From Xylaria sp. FL1777 (Eukaryota; Ascomycota; Sordariomycetes; Xylariales; Xylariaceae), in assembly GCA_022578965.1 (NCBI GenBank), contig MU400637.1, forward strand, positions 48,077-112,076: DNA of 64,000 nucleotides, read 5' to 3'. Position numbers and translations under genes: made by a program. The notes beneath the pieces are model-generated. The model did not search any database, was not told the origin of the DNA, and saw only the letters and a program-made list of their open reading frames with translations. This document shows positions 1 through 12,100 of the stretch, one piece after another; position 1 is the first letter of the stretch; the number at the start of each line of letters is the position of its first letter.

Positions 1-519
1 GTAATTTTTACTTTTTTTTAAGCTTATTTTTTGCTTTTTTTTATTTATATAAAAGCAATTGTACTTTTTTTTTTTTAAAGCGCTAGCTTTTTAACAAAAA
101 TTCTTTTTTTTTAACTTATTAAAAGTTTTTAACAAACAGTTTTTTAGTTATGCTATCTTAAAAATCGTACTAATATTTTAATACTTAATTGTTGTTTTGC
201 TAGAAAAAATAAAAACGCTTTATAAGCTAAATTAAAAAAAACAGTTTAACATTTTTATATATTTGTTTTAAGCTTTATTAATTAAAAGCTACTAGCTTAA
301 ACGTTTATTACTAATTATAACTAAACTACTTAGGTTAAGCAAGTTTTATTTATTGCTAACTAAAGCAGCTAAATATAATATATTATAATTTATATATAAA
401 AATTATAGTAATTAATAAATAAATAAATTAAACATATATATTAGCAATAATAAATTGCTTGTTTGTAAATTTTATAATATCATCTATTATAAATAAAAAA
501 TTAGCTTTACTAAAAACAT
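1..519 (+). mobile_element. LTR retrotransposon family A, 3' internal end (partial, RIP-degraded)
   Basis: This stretch aligns with 57,111-57,613 in the same orientation (for example the poly-T/AAGCTTATTTTTT block at 20 matches 57,130, and the AAACAGTTTAACATTTTTATA block near 240 matches 57,350). In both places it runs directly into the same 310-bp LTR, so it is read as the internal 3' end of one retroelement. The element continues left beyond the window. Differences between the copies are mostly C/T and G/A changes, as expected from RIP. No protein can be read. The 57.1-kb copy lacks about 28 bp just before the LTR together with the first bases of the LTR. Confidence 0.6.
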
Positions 520-829
520 TAATAAAATAAAGCAGTATAATTGCGCAAAATTTATTATATTATTTTAATTATAAAAAAATAAGTTATATTTTATATATTT
601 AAGCAATTAAGCTATATATAAATTAAAAAATAAAACAATTAATTAAAAGGCTATTTAACAATATAAATAAAGCAATTATAGTTATTTTTTATAATGTTAT
701 ACACATTAGTTAAATTTATACTTCGAAGTTTAGCGCAATACTTATACTTTTATTTTTACTATATAATTTAACCTAGACTTACTTTAGCTAGCTAATTAGC
801 TCATTTAACTACTTTACTCTATTTTAGTA
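520..829 (+). repeat. Family A LTR, copy 1 (3' LTR)
   Basis: One of five copies of a 310-bp unit found at 520-829, 16,044-16,353, 40,172-40,481, 50,244-50,553 (inverted) and 57,614-57,912 (short by about 10 bp at its left end). The unit opens TAxTAAAATAAAG and closes with CTTTA(C/T)TTTAGTA or a decayed form of it. It contains the landmark word AATTGCGC at about 20 bp and the landmark TAGCTAGTTAGCT-like block near its end. A TG...CA retroviral terminus turned by RIP into TA...TA would give these ends. Here the flank on the left is shared with the 57.6-kb copy and the flank on the right is not, which makes it a 3' LTR. Confidence 0.65.
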
Positions 830-3800
830 TAAAAGTATTTAAAGCGTTTATAAAGCTTTTAAAGTTTTATTTTTATAAAATACAAACTTATTTTATATAA
901 GCTAATATTAAAAAACAAGTATTTTTATTTTTATATAATAAAAATAATCTTTTTGTTTTATTATATAATAATATTTTTTGTGTTATTAAAGTATACTTTT
1001 AAGCAGTTAATATTTTTTAATAAAAATAAAAAAGGAATAAAAATATCTAAAATATAATACGTAGTTATACTAAAGGCGTTTTTTATTTATATAGTACTTA
1101 TAGTACTTATAGTATTATTTTTGCTAAAACAAATATAAGTGCTACTTAAAGTTTAATTAACTTTTATATAAAAATATATTTAAAAGTATACTTTTAATTA
1201 AGCTTTTTTTACTATTAAATAATTAAAAGCGCTAGCATTTTAAAGTTTACTTTAATAGTTTATATAATAATAATCGCTTAATATAAAGTAATTATATAGC
1301 ACTATTGTTTTATAGTTTTAAATATTTTTTCCTGTTATATAATAAAAAAATGCGTTATTTACTAAATATTAAATAGTTTAATTACTAAACTTTTTATTAA
1401 TATTTTTAGTACTATTGTTTAACTTTAAATATTTTTTGTATTTTGCTATATATAAAAAGAATTCTTTTAAAGTAAGTTTTTAGCTATAAATTATCTTATG
1501 TAAATTAAAAAACATGTTTTTTATATAAGCTTTTTTTTAAAAAATATAACATGTTAATTAGTAGTTTTTTTTTTAGCAAACAAAGCATTTTTTGTTTATA
1601 TAAAAGTTTTAGTTTTTTTAGTTATAGCTTTAAAAATAGCTTAGCTATTTAGTTAGTTAATTTAATAACCTTAATATAAATTTAAATTATTGCTTTTTTG
1701 TATAATTATAGTTATATTTTTAGTTCGTAAAATATAACTTATTATTTTTTTGTATAAAAGCTTTTGCTATATTATTTAATGCTATATATAAATATGCTTA
1801 TAAATTAGCAAAAAATCTTTTGTACGTAAGTTTTTAAAAAATTAACGCTATAGTTAACTTTAGTACATTTTAATATACTTATATAATGTTTATACTTAGT
1901 TAAATTTTGCTTTAATAGCTAGCGCTAAACGTTTGTTATGCTTTTTTAAGCTTATTAAGTATTAATTTAAATATTTCGTACAAAGCTAAGTTTAGGTTTT
2001 TTTTTTTTATTTATACGAAAAAAACTATTGTTTAGTTAGCTTAATACTAGCTATAGTTTATATTAGTATTAAAATAAGTATTTATTATATAATATATTTT
2101 ACTTTAGATTTTATTTAAACTAATATAATTAATAAAAAAGTTCTTTATATAGCTTTTTAAAATATATAAAAATATAGCATAATATTAGTTTGTTATAATT
2201 TTAATATATTAATAAGCAATAATAAATAAACAAGCTTTATTATATAATAAATTATATAGCTTGCTTATATAATTCTAGCTTAACTTTTAGCTTTTTTAAA
2301 AAGCAATATATTTATTAAAAAATATAAATCTGTTTTATATAAACTTTGTTAAAAGTAAATCTAAAAACATATTTTTAATAGCTAGATTTAATATTATATA
2401 AATATATATTTTTTGCTTTTATGTTTGCAGTAAATAATACTAAACAAAGTATTTATATATTAGTTAAAAAATTAGTTTATAGCTTACTTTTGTTATATAA
2501 AAATTAAACAGCTTAAGGAAATTCTAATATTTAATATTTAGCTAAATTAATTACAGTTAGTATTTATATTATTACGTTTAAAATTATACGTTAAAACTTA
2601 GGTTTTTAAAAAATAATCTAGTATATAAATAGTTTAAAAAGTTCTAATTATTATATAAAAAGGTATTTAACTATTAGCTTAGTATTAAAAATATTATTAA
2701 TAGTTAAATAATTGTTATATAACAAATATTTAGCAGTTTTTAAAATTTTCTAATTATAAAATCTTTAGAAGCTATTTTTATAAGCTTTTAAATAATAGTT
2801 GTTTTTAATATTAAATAAATGCTTTTTAATTTAAGGTTTTTAAGCAAAGTGCTTTATACGCCTTAATAAATTTCTTAAAAATAATCTTTTGTTTATTTTT
2901 TAAAAGTTTTAGCAAACCTTTTTTAAAAATAGTCCAGTAATTTAAAAAAATATAAATAATCAGCATAATAAAATACTAGCTTAATATTTACTTTAATTTT
3001 AGTTATATAGCTAAAATTAATTTTTTAGCTTTATATTTTAAAATTAATTTAAGCATTCATTTATTATACGCTTATTAAAACGTTTTTAGCTAAATTTTTA
3101 TATATAAAAGTAATTAGCCTTAACTTTAAAAGCGTTATAAATAGTTGTTTGTTTTTTTAAAACATAATAAATTTAGCTAAATTATATAATATATTTAATT
3201 TTATATTTAAGTTATATAAGTTGCTGTTTTGCTTTTATATAATAATATAATTAATATATTGCTTAATGTTTATATAGCAATATAATTAAAAAAGTAGCAA
3301 AATTATCTGCTATTTTTTTTATTTTATTTTTACTATCAATAAATAAGTTAAAAGTTTAATCTTTATATATAAATAAATTAGATTTTTTCTTTTTTTTTTT
3401 TATACATGCTTACTTTAGCTAATTTAAAAAAGTAAACTAAACAATATGTTTATACGTTAAAAAAAAAACAGGCGTAATACAAAAAACAAATCTTTTTTTA
3501 ATAAGTTAAAATAAAAGTATATTATATAACTTCGTTATTACTTTAGCTAATTTATAGTTCGTTACAAATAAATTAAAAGTGCAAATATAACTATTAATTA
3601 GTATTAAATAAGCTTTATACAATCGTACATTTAATATATATGTGCTAAAACAAAATACAATAATTTTTATATTATAAGTTATTTATAATTTATATGTTTA
3701 AAAAAAAAAAAGTTCGTACAAAGCAAAAGTTCTTTTTTATGTATAAAAACTTTGCTAGCATACAAGCTAAGCTAATACTAAGATTACTTTAGTTTATATA

Positions 3801-3894
3801 ATAGCCTTTACATAAAGTGGTCTTTATATAAAACTTATTATACGTACTATACATAAAAGTTATAACTAATAACTAGTTATTTTAATAGCTTTTA
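830..3894. other. Gene-free RIP-degraded AT-rich DNA
   Basis: No open frame, RNA gene or repeat partner elsewhere in the window was recognised. The sequence has the same TpA-rich, CpA-poor texture as the neighbouring retroelements, so it is probably old transposon sequence whose relatives lie outside the window. This is inference from composition only. Confidence 0.5.
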
Positions 3895-4164
3895 TGTAAT
3901 ATATATTATAATATGCAATCTAGAAATCTTTTTATTAATAAACTATATAAAGCTTATTAATAGCTATAAACGCAATTTTTTAGTTAAATATAAAGTTATA
4001 AAACAAATTAATAAAATGTTTTTAAGTAATTTATTTAAGCTTAAAAATAACATATATAAAGCATTTTAAAGCTAATTTAGCTTATATAATATTATTTTAT
4101 TAAATAATAGAAATATACTTTTATAACTACGTATATAATATTAACTAACTTTTATTATATCATT

Positions 4165-4172
4165 TATTATTA
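4165..4172. repeat. 8-bp target-site duplication, left copy (TATTATTA)
   Basis: Identical to 4,609-4,616 on the other side of the MITE. The partner repeat B copy at 28,491-28,498 carries this octamer once with no element, which shows that it was duplicated on insertion. Confidence 0.85.
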
Positions 4173-4608
4173 AGGAATTAATACAAATATATAAGAAATT
4201 GATATAAACACATGGCTTTATAAATACATAATAGGCTTGTTTTTTAAATAACTTTGCAACTACTTATTGCACCGCAATGCAACCTGAATCATTGGAAAGC
4301 TAATTGCGAAAGGAATCTAGAAACATAAACGGTTTGTTCGTACAACCTACGGTCGCAAAGATATTCATGTTTTATGCTTATATAAAAGGTTACTTTTCGG
4401 TTTATTAGCATATTTTCTTTAACTGTAAATATTTTGGCAACTGTTAGTTGTACAAATAAACCGTTTGCATTTCTAGAATTTTCTCGCAATTAGCTTTTAA
4501 AAAATATGTTTTAAGTTGCAGTGCAACCAGTAGTTAAAAAGTTATTTGTTATATGTCTATAAGCATTATATATTTGTATTAATTTTTTATGTGTTTATAT
4601 TAAATCCT
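4173..4608 (-). mobile_element. Foldback MITE, copy 1 (436 bp)
   Basis: A non-autonomous DNA transposon that is almost entirely one long hairpin. The left arm (about 4,173-4,365) and right arm (about 4,428-4,608) are inverted repeats of each other around a loop of about 62 bp. The ends read RGGAATTAATAC and its inverse, matching the ends of the 3.58-kb element at 21,690. It is less RIP-mutated than its surroundings and keeps CpA/TpG words such as GCACCGCAATGCAACC, consistent with being too short for efficient RIP or being young. Its loop is the reverse complement of the loop in copy 2 (37,212-37,647), so the copies are in opposite orientation; the strand sign is relative to copy 2. A 66-codon open frame (complement of 4,289-4,489) crosses arm, loop and arm, but is probably not a gene. 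Confidence 0.85.
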
Positions 4609-4616
4609 TATTATTA
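4609..4616. repeat. 8-bp target-site duplication, right copy (TATTATTA)
   Basis: Right-hand partner of 4,165-4,172; see that entry. Confidence 0.85.
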
Positions 4617-5328
4617 ATAATAAACAAATATTAAAAATTTAAGCAATTAAATTAAACTAATTATATTTTAATTGTTTTAATAAGCATAATTATAAAGTTA
4701 TTATACTTTATATAATAACTAAAATAATTTAGAATATAATGCTTTTTTTATAACTATTTTAAACTATTAATATAATATTATTATAATAAAATACTATTTA
4801 TTAAATTAATTTAACTAGCTTAGCTTTAAGCTTAAGCTTATATAATTTTTTAAATTAATAATAATTTAAAATAGCACTAGTAATAGTTTATATAAAGTTA
4901 TATTTTAATATATATTATTAGTTATATTTTAATTACAGCAAAATATACTATATAAAATATTAAATATAATTACTAAATAAATGCTTTAATACTATATTAT
5001 TAGCTAATTTATTTAGTTTGTTAAACTTTTTAATAAATTTTAAAAGTTTTAAAGCTATTAGTTTTTTTAAAAAGTAACTATTAATTAAGCTAAAGCTAAC
5101 ATTGTTAAAAGTTTGCAGTTTTAAAATAAAATAAAAAAATAACACTAATTAATAAATTAATAAATAAAGCTTAACTTTTAACTATTTAAACTTAAAATAT
5201 TACAACATAATAAAGTATTTTAATTATAAAGTTAGCATTAAATATAAGTATTATTATAAAGAGCTTTAAGCAATATTAGAATTATTATTTTTAGGTTTTA
5301 TTAGCAAATAGTTTATAGGTATAAATAG

Positions 5329-5344
5329 TATATATATATATATA
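5329..5344. repeat. (TA)n microsatellite in repeat B
   Basis: A short run of TA dinucleotides. The partner copy has an interrupted version near 29,209-29,222. Confidence 0.6.
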
Positions 5345-5513
5345 AAATAAACTTTAGCTCAAAAATTAACAAAAGTTCTTTAAACTAAAATACATAAAAC
5401 GTAAGCTTTAAACGAATAAATATATTTATATAAGCCCTTAAAAAAAATAGGTTATAATTTGCAACAAGCGTAGCTTGCTGTTTTATGTTTTTAGTTTAAA
5501 GCACTTAAAATAA

Positions 5514-6810
5514 TAAAATAAGCAAACTAGTGAATTAAAGGTTTAAAAGTATATATTGTTTATATTAAGTAAAGTTTGTTTTAAGTAAAAGTTTTTTGCA
5601 TTATAAAGTAATAAAAAAGAAAACTTTATGTTAATGTTATAATAAATAAAACAAAGTAAAATAATAAAATAAAAAATTAAGAAAAAAAAGAAAAAAAAAA
5701 TAAAGTAGCTTAATATAATTAGTTTTTTTAAAAAAAGTTAATTATATATTTTATAATTTTAAGCATTTTAATTAACTATAAATAAACATATAAAATTAAA
5801 TTTTTAAAATAATTTAAAATATATAAATAATTTTAAAAATTTAAAAAATAAAAATATAACATATTATAAAAAAAAGCAGTATTGATTTTAAATAAAATAT
5901 AAATTTTAAAAACTAATATAACTAAAGATTTTAAATATAGCTTTTATATTTTTAAAGCAAAAAAAATAATATTAGTTTTAAATAAAACATAAGTTTTAAT
6001 AATGAAACATTTAATATTAAAATATAAAGCTATAAATATATTATATTAATTATTTATAATATATTAAAAAAGCAAACAAATTTTTAACAAAGTTATTAAT
6101 TATTATATAACTTAAAAAAAGCACATAAAATAACTTAATAAGTTTTAAATATAAAAAAGCTTAGTTATTATAATATAGCTAAAAAAACTAATTAAGTTAT
6201 AAGTAGCTATAAAAATATAAAAATAAAGGCTTTTAAATATAAAGCAAAAATAGCTAAACATTAATACTAGCTTTTTTTTAAGCTAAAAAAAGTTTATTAT
6301 AATTATAAAGCAAAAACTAAAGCATTTATTATAAAGCTATTTATTATTTATAGTATTAAAAAAGCTTCTTATTATAAATTTACGTTTATAAACTTTAAAA
6401 TAAAGCATAATATAATAAAATACTAAAAACAACAATATAAAATTATAAATATAAAACTATAAAAGTTAAAAAGCATATATTATAAAACAAAAGCAATTAA
6501 ATAAGTTTATTAAGCATTAAACATTAAAATTTTATTAAAACTTTTAGCTATTAAATATATAATAATGCTAACTTTTAAAAGTTATGTGAATATTTTTTAA
6601 TTAGCTTATTTATATAAAACTTTTAGCTTTTTATTTATTATAGCTTTTTTTGCTTTTTTAATTATAATTTAAAGTTATATATTAGCTATAAATATAGCTT
6701 AAATATTTTTATTAGTATAAAAATAACGTATAGCTATATAAGCTTTAATAAATAATCGAAGTTTTTTATTAATTTTTTTAAGCTAAAAAATTATTAGTAG
6801 TATTTAAAAT
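5514..6810. other. A-rich gene-free stretch
   Basis: Very A-rich on the plus strand, with no usable open frame. The first about 45 bases (5,519-5,562, around TTAAAGGTTTAAAAGTATATATT) recur at about 40,572-40,605, so the segment just right of repeat B is also repeated. Nothing else was recognised. Confidence 0.45.
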
Positions 6811-7080
6811 TCTAAAGGATTTAGCTATATAAAGTAGAAATAAACTAGCGCTTTTATAAAGCGCTCTTTAGTTTAGGTTAAAAGCGTATATTAAAAAGTT
6901 ATATTTTATTTTTTTTATTTATTGATTTTTTAGTATATTTATGTGCGCTATATATTACTAGTTATTTGCGTTTATTTAGTTAAACCTTAGTTAACTTAAC
7001 TTTATAAAGTAAGTAGCGCTTATAACTATAAGTAGCTTATATTATGTTTTTTTTTAGCTTAAATAAAGCGCTTTGTTATA
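6811..7080 (-). repeat. Family Z LTR, left copy
   Basis: Matches 14,469-14,739 in the same orientation and 39,683-39,950 inverted. Shared landmarks are TAAACTAGCGCTTTTATAAA near the left end, CCTTAGTTAACTTAAC in the middle and AAAGCGCTYYGTTAYA at the right end. From the landmark at 6,841 to the right end is 239 bp, against 240 bp in the right copy. Confidence 0.8.
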
Positions 7081-7404
7081 TACTTTTTATTTAGCCGGTT
7101 ATATATTAGTATAAATGTATATTGCTTTTGTGCTTTAATATTATAAATGCTAAAGCGTTTTAACTTATGTTTTTTTTATATATTTATATATAAAAAAAAT
7201 TAAGTGTACTGCTTAATACAATTATAAATTGCTTTATGTTTAATAGTTAAAGTAGTTAATTAACATGTATTAACGTACGCTTATATTATTATTATATATG
7301 CATAATAACATTATTAATAATTGTATTACTTAAATACTTAAATATTTAAACTGCATAGTAGCAAAATAAATATATATATGCTTGTAGTTTAATTAAAGCT
7401 TTGC

Positions 7405-7426
7405 TTTTTTTTTTTTTTTTTTTTTT
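7405..7426. repeat. Poly-T tract (22 bp)
   Basis: Homologous to the poly-A tract at 39,253-39,317 in the inverted Z copy, where it is 65 bp long. The flanking AAAGCTTTGC/TTAATTAAAG sequence is shared. Confidence 0.8.
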
Positions 7427-8020
7427 GCTTTTTTATAAGTTTTTTTAGTATAATATAATAAAGCGCTTATATATACTTATTTTAAAATCTTTTGCTAACT
7501 TTAGATTATATTTTTATAGTTATAACTATATAATAAGTTATTTTTTTTTTTTAAAGTTTTAGTTATGTAAGTATATATGCAGTTTAAAAGTTCTTAAGCG
7601 TGTTTTAAGCTACCATTTTTTATAAATAGCGTTTAAACATTTTTATGCGCTAAGTTTTTTATATAAACGCTATATATAAAACTTCTTAAAAGTATAAAAT
7701 ATGCTAATAGTATGTTTAGTTTAAAGAACTTAATATTTGTTTGTTTGTTTATTATGCTTGTGCGCTTTTTTTGCTGTTGTTATTGCTTTTTTTTTGCTTT
7801 TTTTTTTTTAAACCTTTTAGACTTTTTAGCGCTTTTTTTTTTTGTTTGCTTAGCTTTTTTTTTAGCTTTTAGTAGTTCTTTTTGTGCTTTTTTACTATTG
7901 TAAAAAGCGTAAAAAGCTATAAAAGTCTAAAAAAAAACAAGAAGAAAAAAAAAGAAAAAGAAGAAAAAAAAAAAAAAAAAACGAAAACAAAAATAAAAAT
8001 AAAAATAAAAGCTTTTTTTG

Positions 8021-8583
8021 TTTTGCTGCTATTGCTGCTTGCTATAGCTATTGCTAAGCTTTTTGCGCTACTGCTGCTATTTTAACTTATGTGCTATATA
8101 CATTAGTTATAATTAGGCTTACTTTTGTTTTTTATAAGTAATATATTGCTTTATTTTTTTTAAAAGCAAATAATAGCTACTATAAGCAAATAGCTAGTTA
8201 TAAGTTTTACTATAGCTAATGCTACGTAAATAAAAAAGCTTATATATTAATAAAAGTATTATTTTTTTTTTTATAAGCATTTATAACTATAAAAAGCAAA
8301 AGCTAATAATTTAATAGTATTGCTTATATAGCACTTTTTGCTTTTGCTTTTACTGCTGCTTTTAAAGCTAGCGCTACTGCTTTTATAAGTAGCTTTTTTT
8401 AGTTAGCTTAAGTGTTGCTTATGTTTTTTAATAGCTTTAATTTTTTTTGTTAATAAATTTTAGCTTTTTAAGGTGCTGCTATTTGTAAAGCTTATTATAT
8501 TTTTGCAGTAAATTTTGCAGCAGTATACGCTAATATTACTGCTACTACTGCTATTATTACTGCTGCTTGCTTTTTTACTGCTG
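8021..8583 (-). repeat. Glutamine-like triplet remnants in Z (CAG/CAA turned into TAG/TAA)
   Basis: On the minus strand, 8,531-8,583 reads as a run of CAG, TAG and TAA triplets in one frame. That is what RIP (CpA to TpA) would make of a CAG/CAA glutamine tract. A shorter, less regular block lies at 8,021-8,075. The inverted Z copy has the equivalent run near 38,136-38,195 on the plus strand, with more TAA/TAG. In another frame the run would read Ser/Asn, so the protein reading is inference. Confidence 0.45.
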
Positions 8584-9099
8584 TTTTTTTTTTTTTTTAT
8601 TAAGCGCTTATTTAAGCATACTTTTTTAATAAAAAAAAAAAGAATAAAAATAACAAAAATAATAATAATAACGATAAGAAGCTTTTTTTTTTTAAAAAGC
8701 TATTTGTTGCGCTTTTTGCACAAAAAAAAAAAAAAAGAAAAAAAAGAAAAAAAAAAAAAACCAAAAAAAAACAAAAATAATAATGCTAGCTAAGCGCTTT
8801 TTTAGTGCAAAATTATTAAGCACTTTTAGTGCACTTAAATTGTTTTTTTTCTTTTTTTTAATTTTTTAATTTGTTAGAAAAAAAAAAGCTTTAAGCTTTA
8901 ACTTAATTAATTTTTTTGCTTTTTTTAATTTATTTCTTTTAATTAAATAATGCTTATTAATTAAGTTAATAAGCGCTTTAAAGTGTTTAAACTATGCTTA
9001 ATTTAATTTTTTAGTTAAACTATTTATTAATATTTAGTTAATAAGTAAATAAACAACTTTAAAGGTTTTTTTTAAGTGTTTTTGTTTTATTTATATGTT

Positions 9100-9107
9100 T
9101 TAAATAT
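9100..9107. other. Unoccupied paralogous site for MITE copy 2
   Basis: In this Z copy the sequence TTAAATAT (the inverse of ATATTTAA) occurs once, within flanks that match both sides of the MITE at 37,212-37,647 in the inverted Z copy. It is the pre-insertion state. Confidence 0.85.
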
Positions 9108-12100
9108 TTATATGTTATAATTAAGTGCTAATTTTTTAGTTTTTATTTATTACTAGTTATATAGCTTATAAATTATTTAAGTAAATTATTTAAGCATTTT
9201 ATAAGTTAAACTGCAAGTTTTTATATAGCTTTTGTAGCGCTATTATTTTTTTGCTAATTAAACTAAAAGCATTAATTTTAGCTTTAATTATAAAAGTAGT
9301 TATAGTATTTTGCTTAGTAGCTTTTTATACTATAGCTTTTTTAAATAAAGAAATTATATAGCTATATAACAAACGTTAAGTTTTTAGGTTATTTGCAAAA
9401 AATATATTTTTTATTATAAAAAGCGCTTATATGCTTAAGTTTTAAGCTTTATATATTATTTTTAAAAAATAAGTTTTATATAAATATTATATAACTTAAT
9501 TAGTTATACGCTTATGCTTTTTGCTTAAATTAGTTAAAAACTTTAATAGTTATATAGCTATATATGCTATATTTAGTTTTAATATAATAGCATTATATAA
9601 AATTAATTTTATGCGCTTTTAATAAGCTTTAATTTTTTGTTTTCAAGCTTTTTTAAGATTTTTTATAAGTTTTTTCGTAAATAAAAAAGTTATTAGCGTT
9701 TAGCTTTTATTAATAAAGTTATAATGCTTTATTATTTTTTTAATATATTAGTTATGCATTAGTATAATAGTTTTTTTTTTTTAGTTTTAAATTACTTTAA
9801 TTTTTAAAAACTAAGTTATATTGCTTTGCTTTTTTAGTTTATAAGCGTTATTTATATGTTTAATAATTTTAATAGCTTTTTTAGTATGTTTTTTTTTATA
9901 AATAATTAAAAAGTTATTTATATAAAACATAATAAGTATTATGCGCTTTTTAGTATAAAATAAGTATAGCTTTTTTAGTAAAAGTTCTATATTAATTTTT
10001 AATAAAGTTTTTGCAAATTTTTTATATTATAATAAGAACAAGTTTTGTAAGCTATATAAAACGCGCTTTAAAAGTTTAACTTTATTGTTTTAAGCAAATC
10101 TTTTTAGTAAACATACTATAATAAATATTTTGCTATTTTTAAAAGCGTTTAAAAACGCGTTAATTACGTTAAATTGCTTGATTTCTATATTATATTTAGC
10201 TATTATAGCTATAATTAAGCAAAACGTTTTTATAGCTAATATAATAACATAAATAAATTATAAAAAGTTTTTTAACTATAGGTTTTTTTTTATTATTACT
10301 TTAGCTTTATATGTTTTAAAATAATTTTTGTTATTAAACTTATATGTAAATATTTATTTTAATAAAAGAAAAGCATTTTAAGCGCTTTTTTTAAGTATAA
10401 TTTTAAGCGCTTTTAGTTTTTTTAGCTTTTAGTACTTTTTATATGCGTTTTTTTTAAATCTTTTTTTAAGCTAATATTTTAGTAAGTTTTTTTATAACTT
10501 TAATAATAAAATTAGCAAGTTGCTTTTATAAATCTAGTTAATTTTTGTTTTAATTTGTTTTAACTTATTTTGTTTTACTGCTGCTGCAAATATAACATAT
10601 AATATTTTATGTTTTTTATTTTTTTTATATAGCGCTTTTTATTAATTAAGCAAAAATGTTACTAAAAAAAATAGCTAGTTTAAGTTTTTAGTTAAAAGAT
10701 TAATTTTTTTTTTTATAAACATTATTGTTATAAAAATAGCGCTTTTTTTATTGTTATTAAAGCGCTTTTTTTTTTTAGCATTATTTAAGTTTTGTTTTTT
10801 TATTTTTTAGCTTAATTTTAACGCTAGTAAAAAAACCTTGCGTTTGTACTTTTGCTTAGCTAATTGTTTTTTTGTTTTTTAAAGATTTTTAATCTTTAAG
10901 TTGTTTGTTATTTTTTGCTTTTATGCGCTTAATAAGTTAGTTTTTTATAATGCTTTTAAGTTAATTTATTAAGTACTATTATTGCTTTTTATTATAAGCT
11001 AGTATTTTTTAAGCTTTAGTGTTTTTTAAAAAGTTATAAGTTTATATAGCTAATTTTTATAATTTTAAAACTTTTTGCTTTTTTAAATAAGCTTATTAAG
11101 CGTTTTTATTTTTAATTTTTGTTTTTTTTGCAAAGCTATAATAAGCTTATTAAATAAGTTAAGCATACTTTTAAGCTGTTTAAAAGCATTAGTATTTAAT
11201 TTATGTACTATATTTTTTATTTATAGCTATATATTTGTTATATTAATAAAATTGTTTAGAATTTTATTTAAAACTTTAATTTTTTTAACTTATGCTTTAG
11301 TAATTTTAATTATTAAGTACTTTTATTTTTTATAATAAAATAGCTCTTTATTAAATTTAATATTTTATATAGTAATAACTTTTTGCAGCTAAAATATTTA
11401 AATTTAATATAAATTGCTAGCTATATATTTAACTAAGTATTTTATGTATGCTTTAAAACATGTTTTATAGTTGCGCTTGTTTTTTTTTGCGCTTTTATTT
11501 TTTTTAAAAAAATATGCCTTATATTTATAAACGTATATTTAACTTTAGTTTAAGCATAAGTTTTTCGTTAAAAACTTAACTGTTTTTAATATATACTATT
11601 AAAAGTACTAAATAAACTAGCGCTTAAAAACTTTATATAAAGCGTATATATTATATACTTTTAAAAAGCTTATATTATATAACTATACTATAGCTTACAG
11701 AGCTTTTAGCTATAGTTTATTTAGTAGTTTAGCATTAGTTAATATTTTAATTGTTTTTTTAATGATTTTTTTTTTTGCTTGTTTAAACTTTTTAAAAAGC
11801 TTTTTAATATATATAAAAAGCGTTTTTAAATTAATGCTTTAATTTTCAGTTTAAAGTTTATATTAAAATTTACTTTATATTATAATTACTGCTTTTTTAT
11901 TATTGCTTTATATTTTATATATAAAAAGCTTGTATTGCTTTATTATTTAGCGTTTAAATCTTAGGATTTTTTTAAAAACTTTATTTTAGGTTTTTTTTAG
12001 AATTAAGTACGCTTAAATATAGCTGCTAAACGTATTTTTAATAATTAATAGCTAATTAAACCTATTGTATTTTTTAGGGTAATTAAATAAGTTTTAGTTA

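Larger units (their letters stand above)
3895..5513 (+). repeat. Dispersed repeat family B, copy 1, split by a foldback MITE
   Basis: After removal of the 436-bp MITE and one 8-bp target duplication, this repeat is 1,175 bp, the same length as its direct partner at 28,221-29,395. Shared landmarks include TGCAATYTAGAAATC near the left end and GTTTAAAGCACYTAAAATAA at the right end. The left end reads TGTAATATA here and TATAATATA in the partner, a typical RIP change, and is compatible with a solo LTR start. However, the right end is not a clear CA and no target duplication was found, so the class is left open. Similarity may continue slightly left of the given start. Confidence 0.65.

Noticed and set aside
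520..829. Interpretation of the 310-bp module as a TIR MITE
   Set aside because: The terminal ACTAAAATAAAG/CTTTAGT inverted match is short. Flank sharing on opposite sides in different copies fits LTRs better, and no target duplication was found.
7712..7903. Conserved 63-codon frame also present inverted at 38,781-38,969
   Set aside because: It is the antisense of an A/Lys-rich low-complexity region of retroelement Z and is conserved only because the two Z copies are homologous. The peptide is a Phe/Leu/Cys run with no domain.
7882..8793. Lys-rich and Leu-rich frames (7,882-8,085 and 8,515-8,793)
   Set aside because: They are translations of polypurine and GCT/CTG low-complexity DNA inside Z. 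No motif supports a protein on the plus strand, and the sense strand is inferred to be minus.
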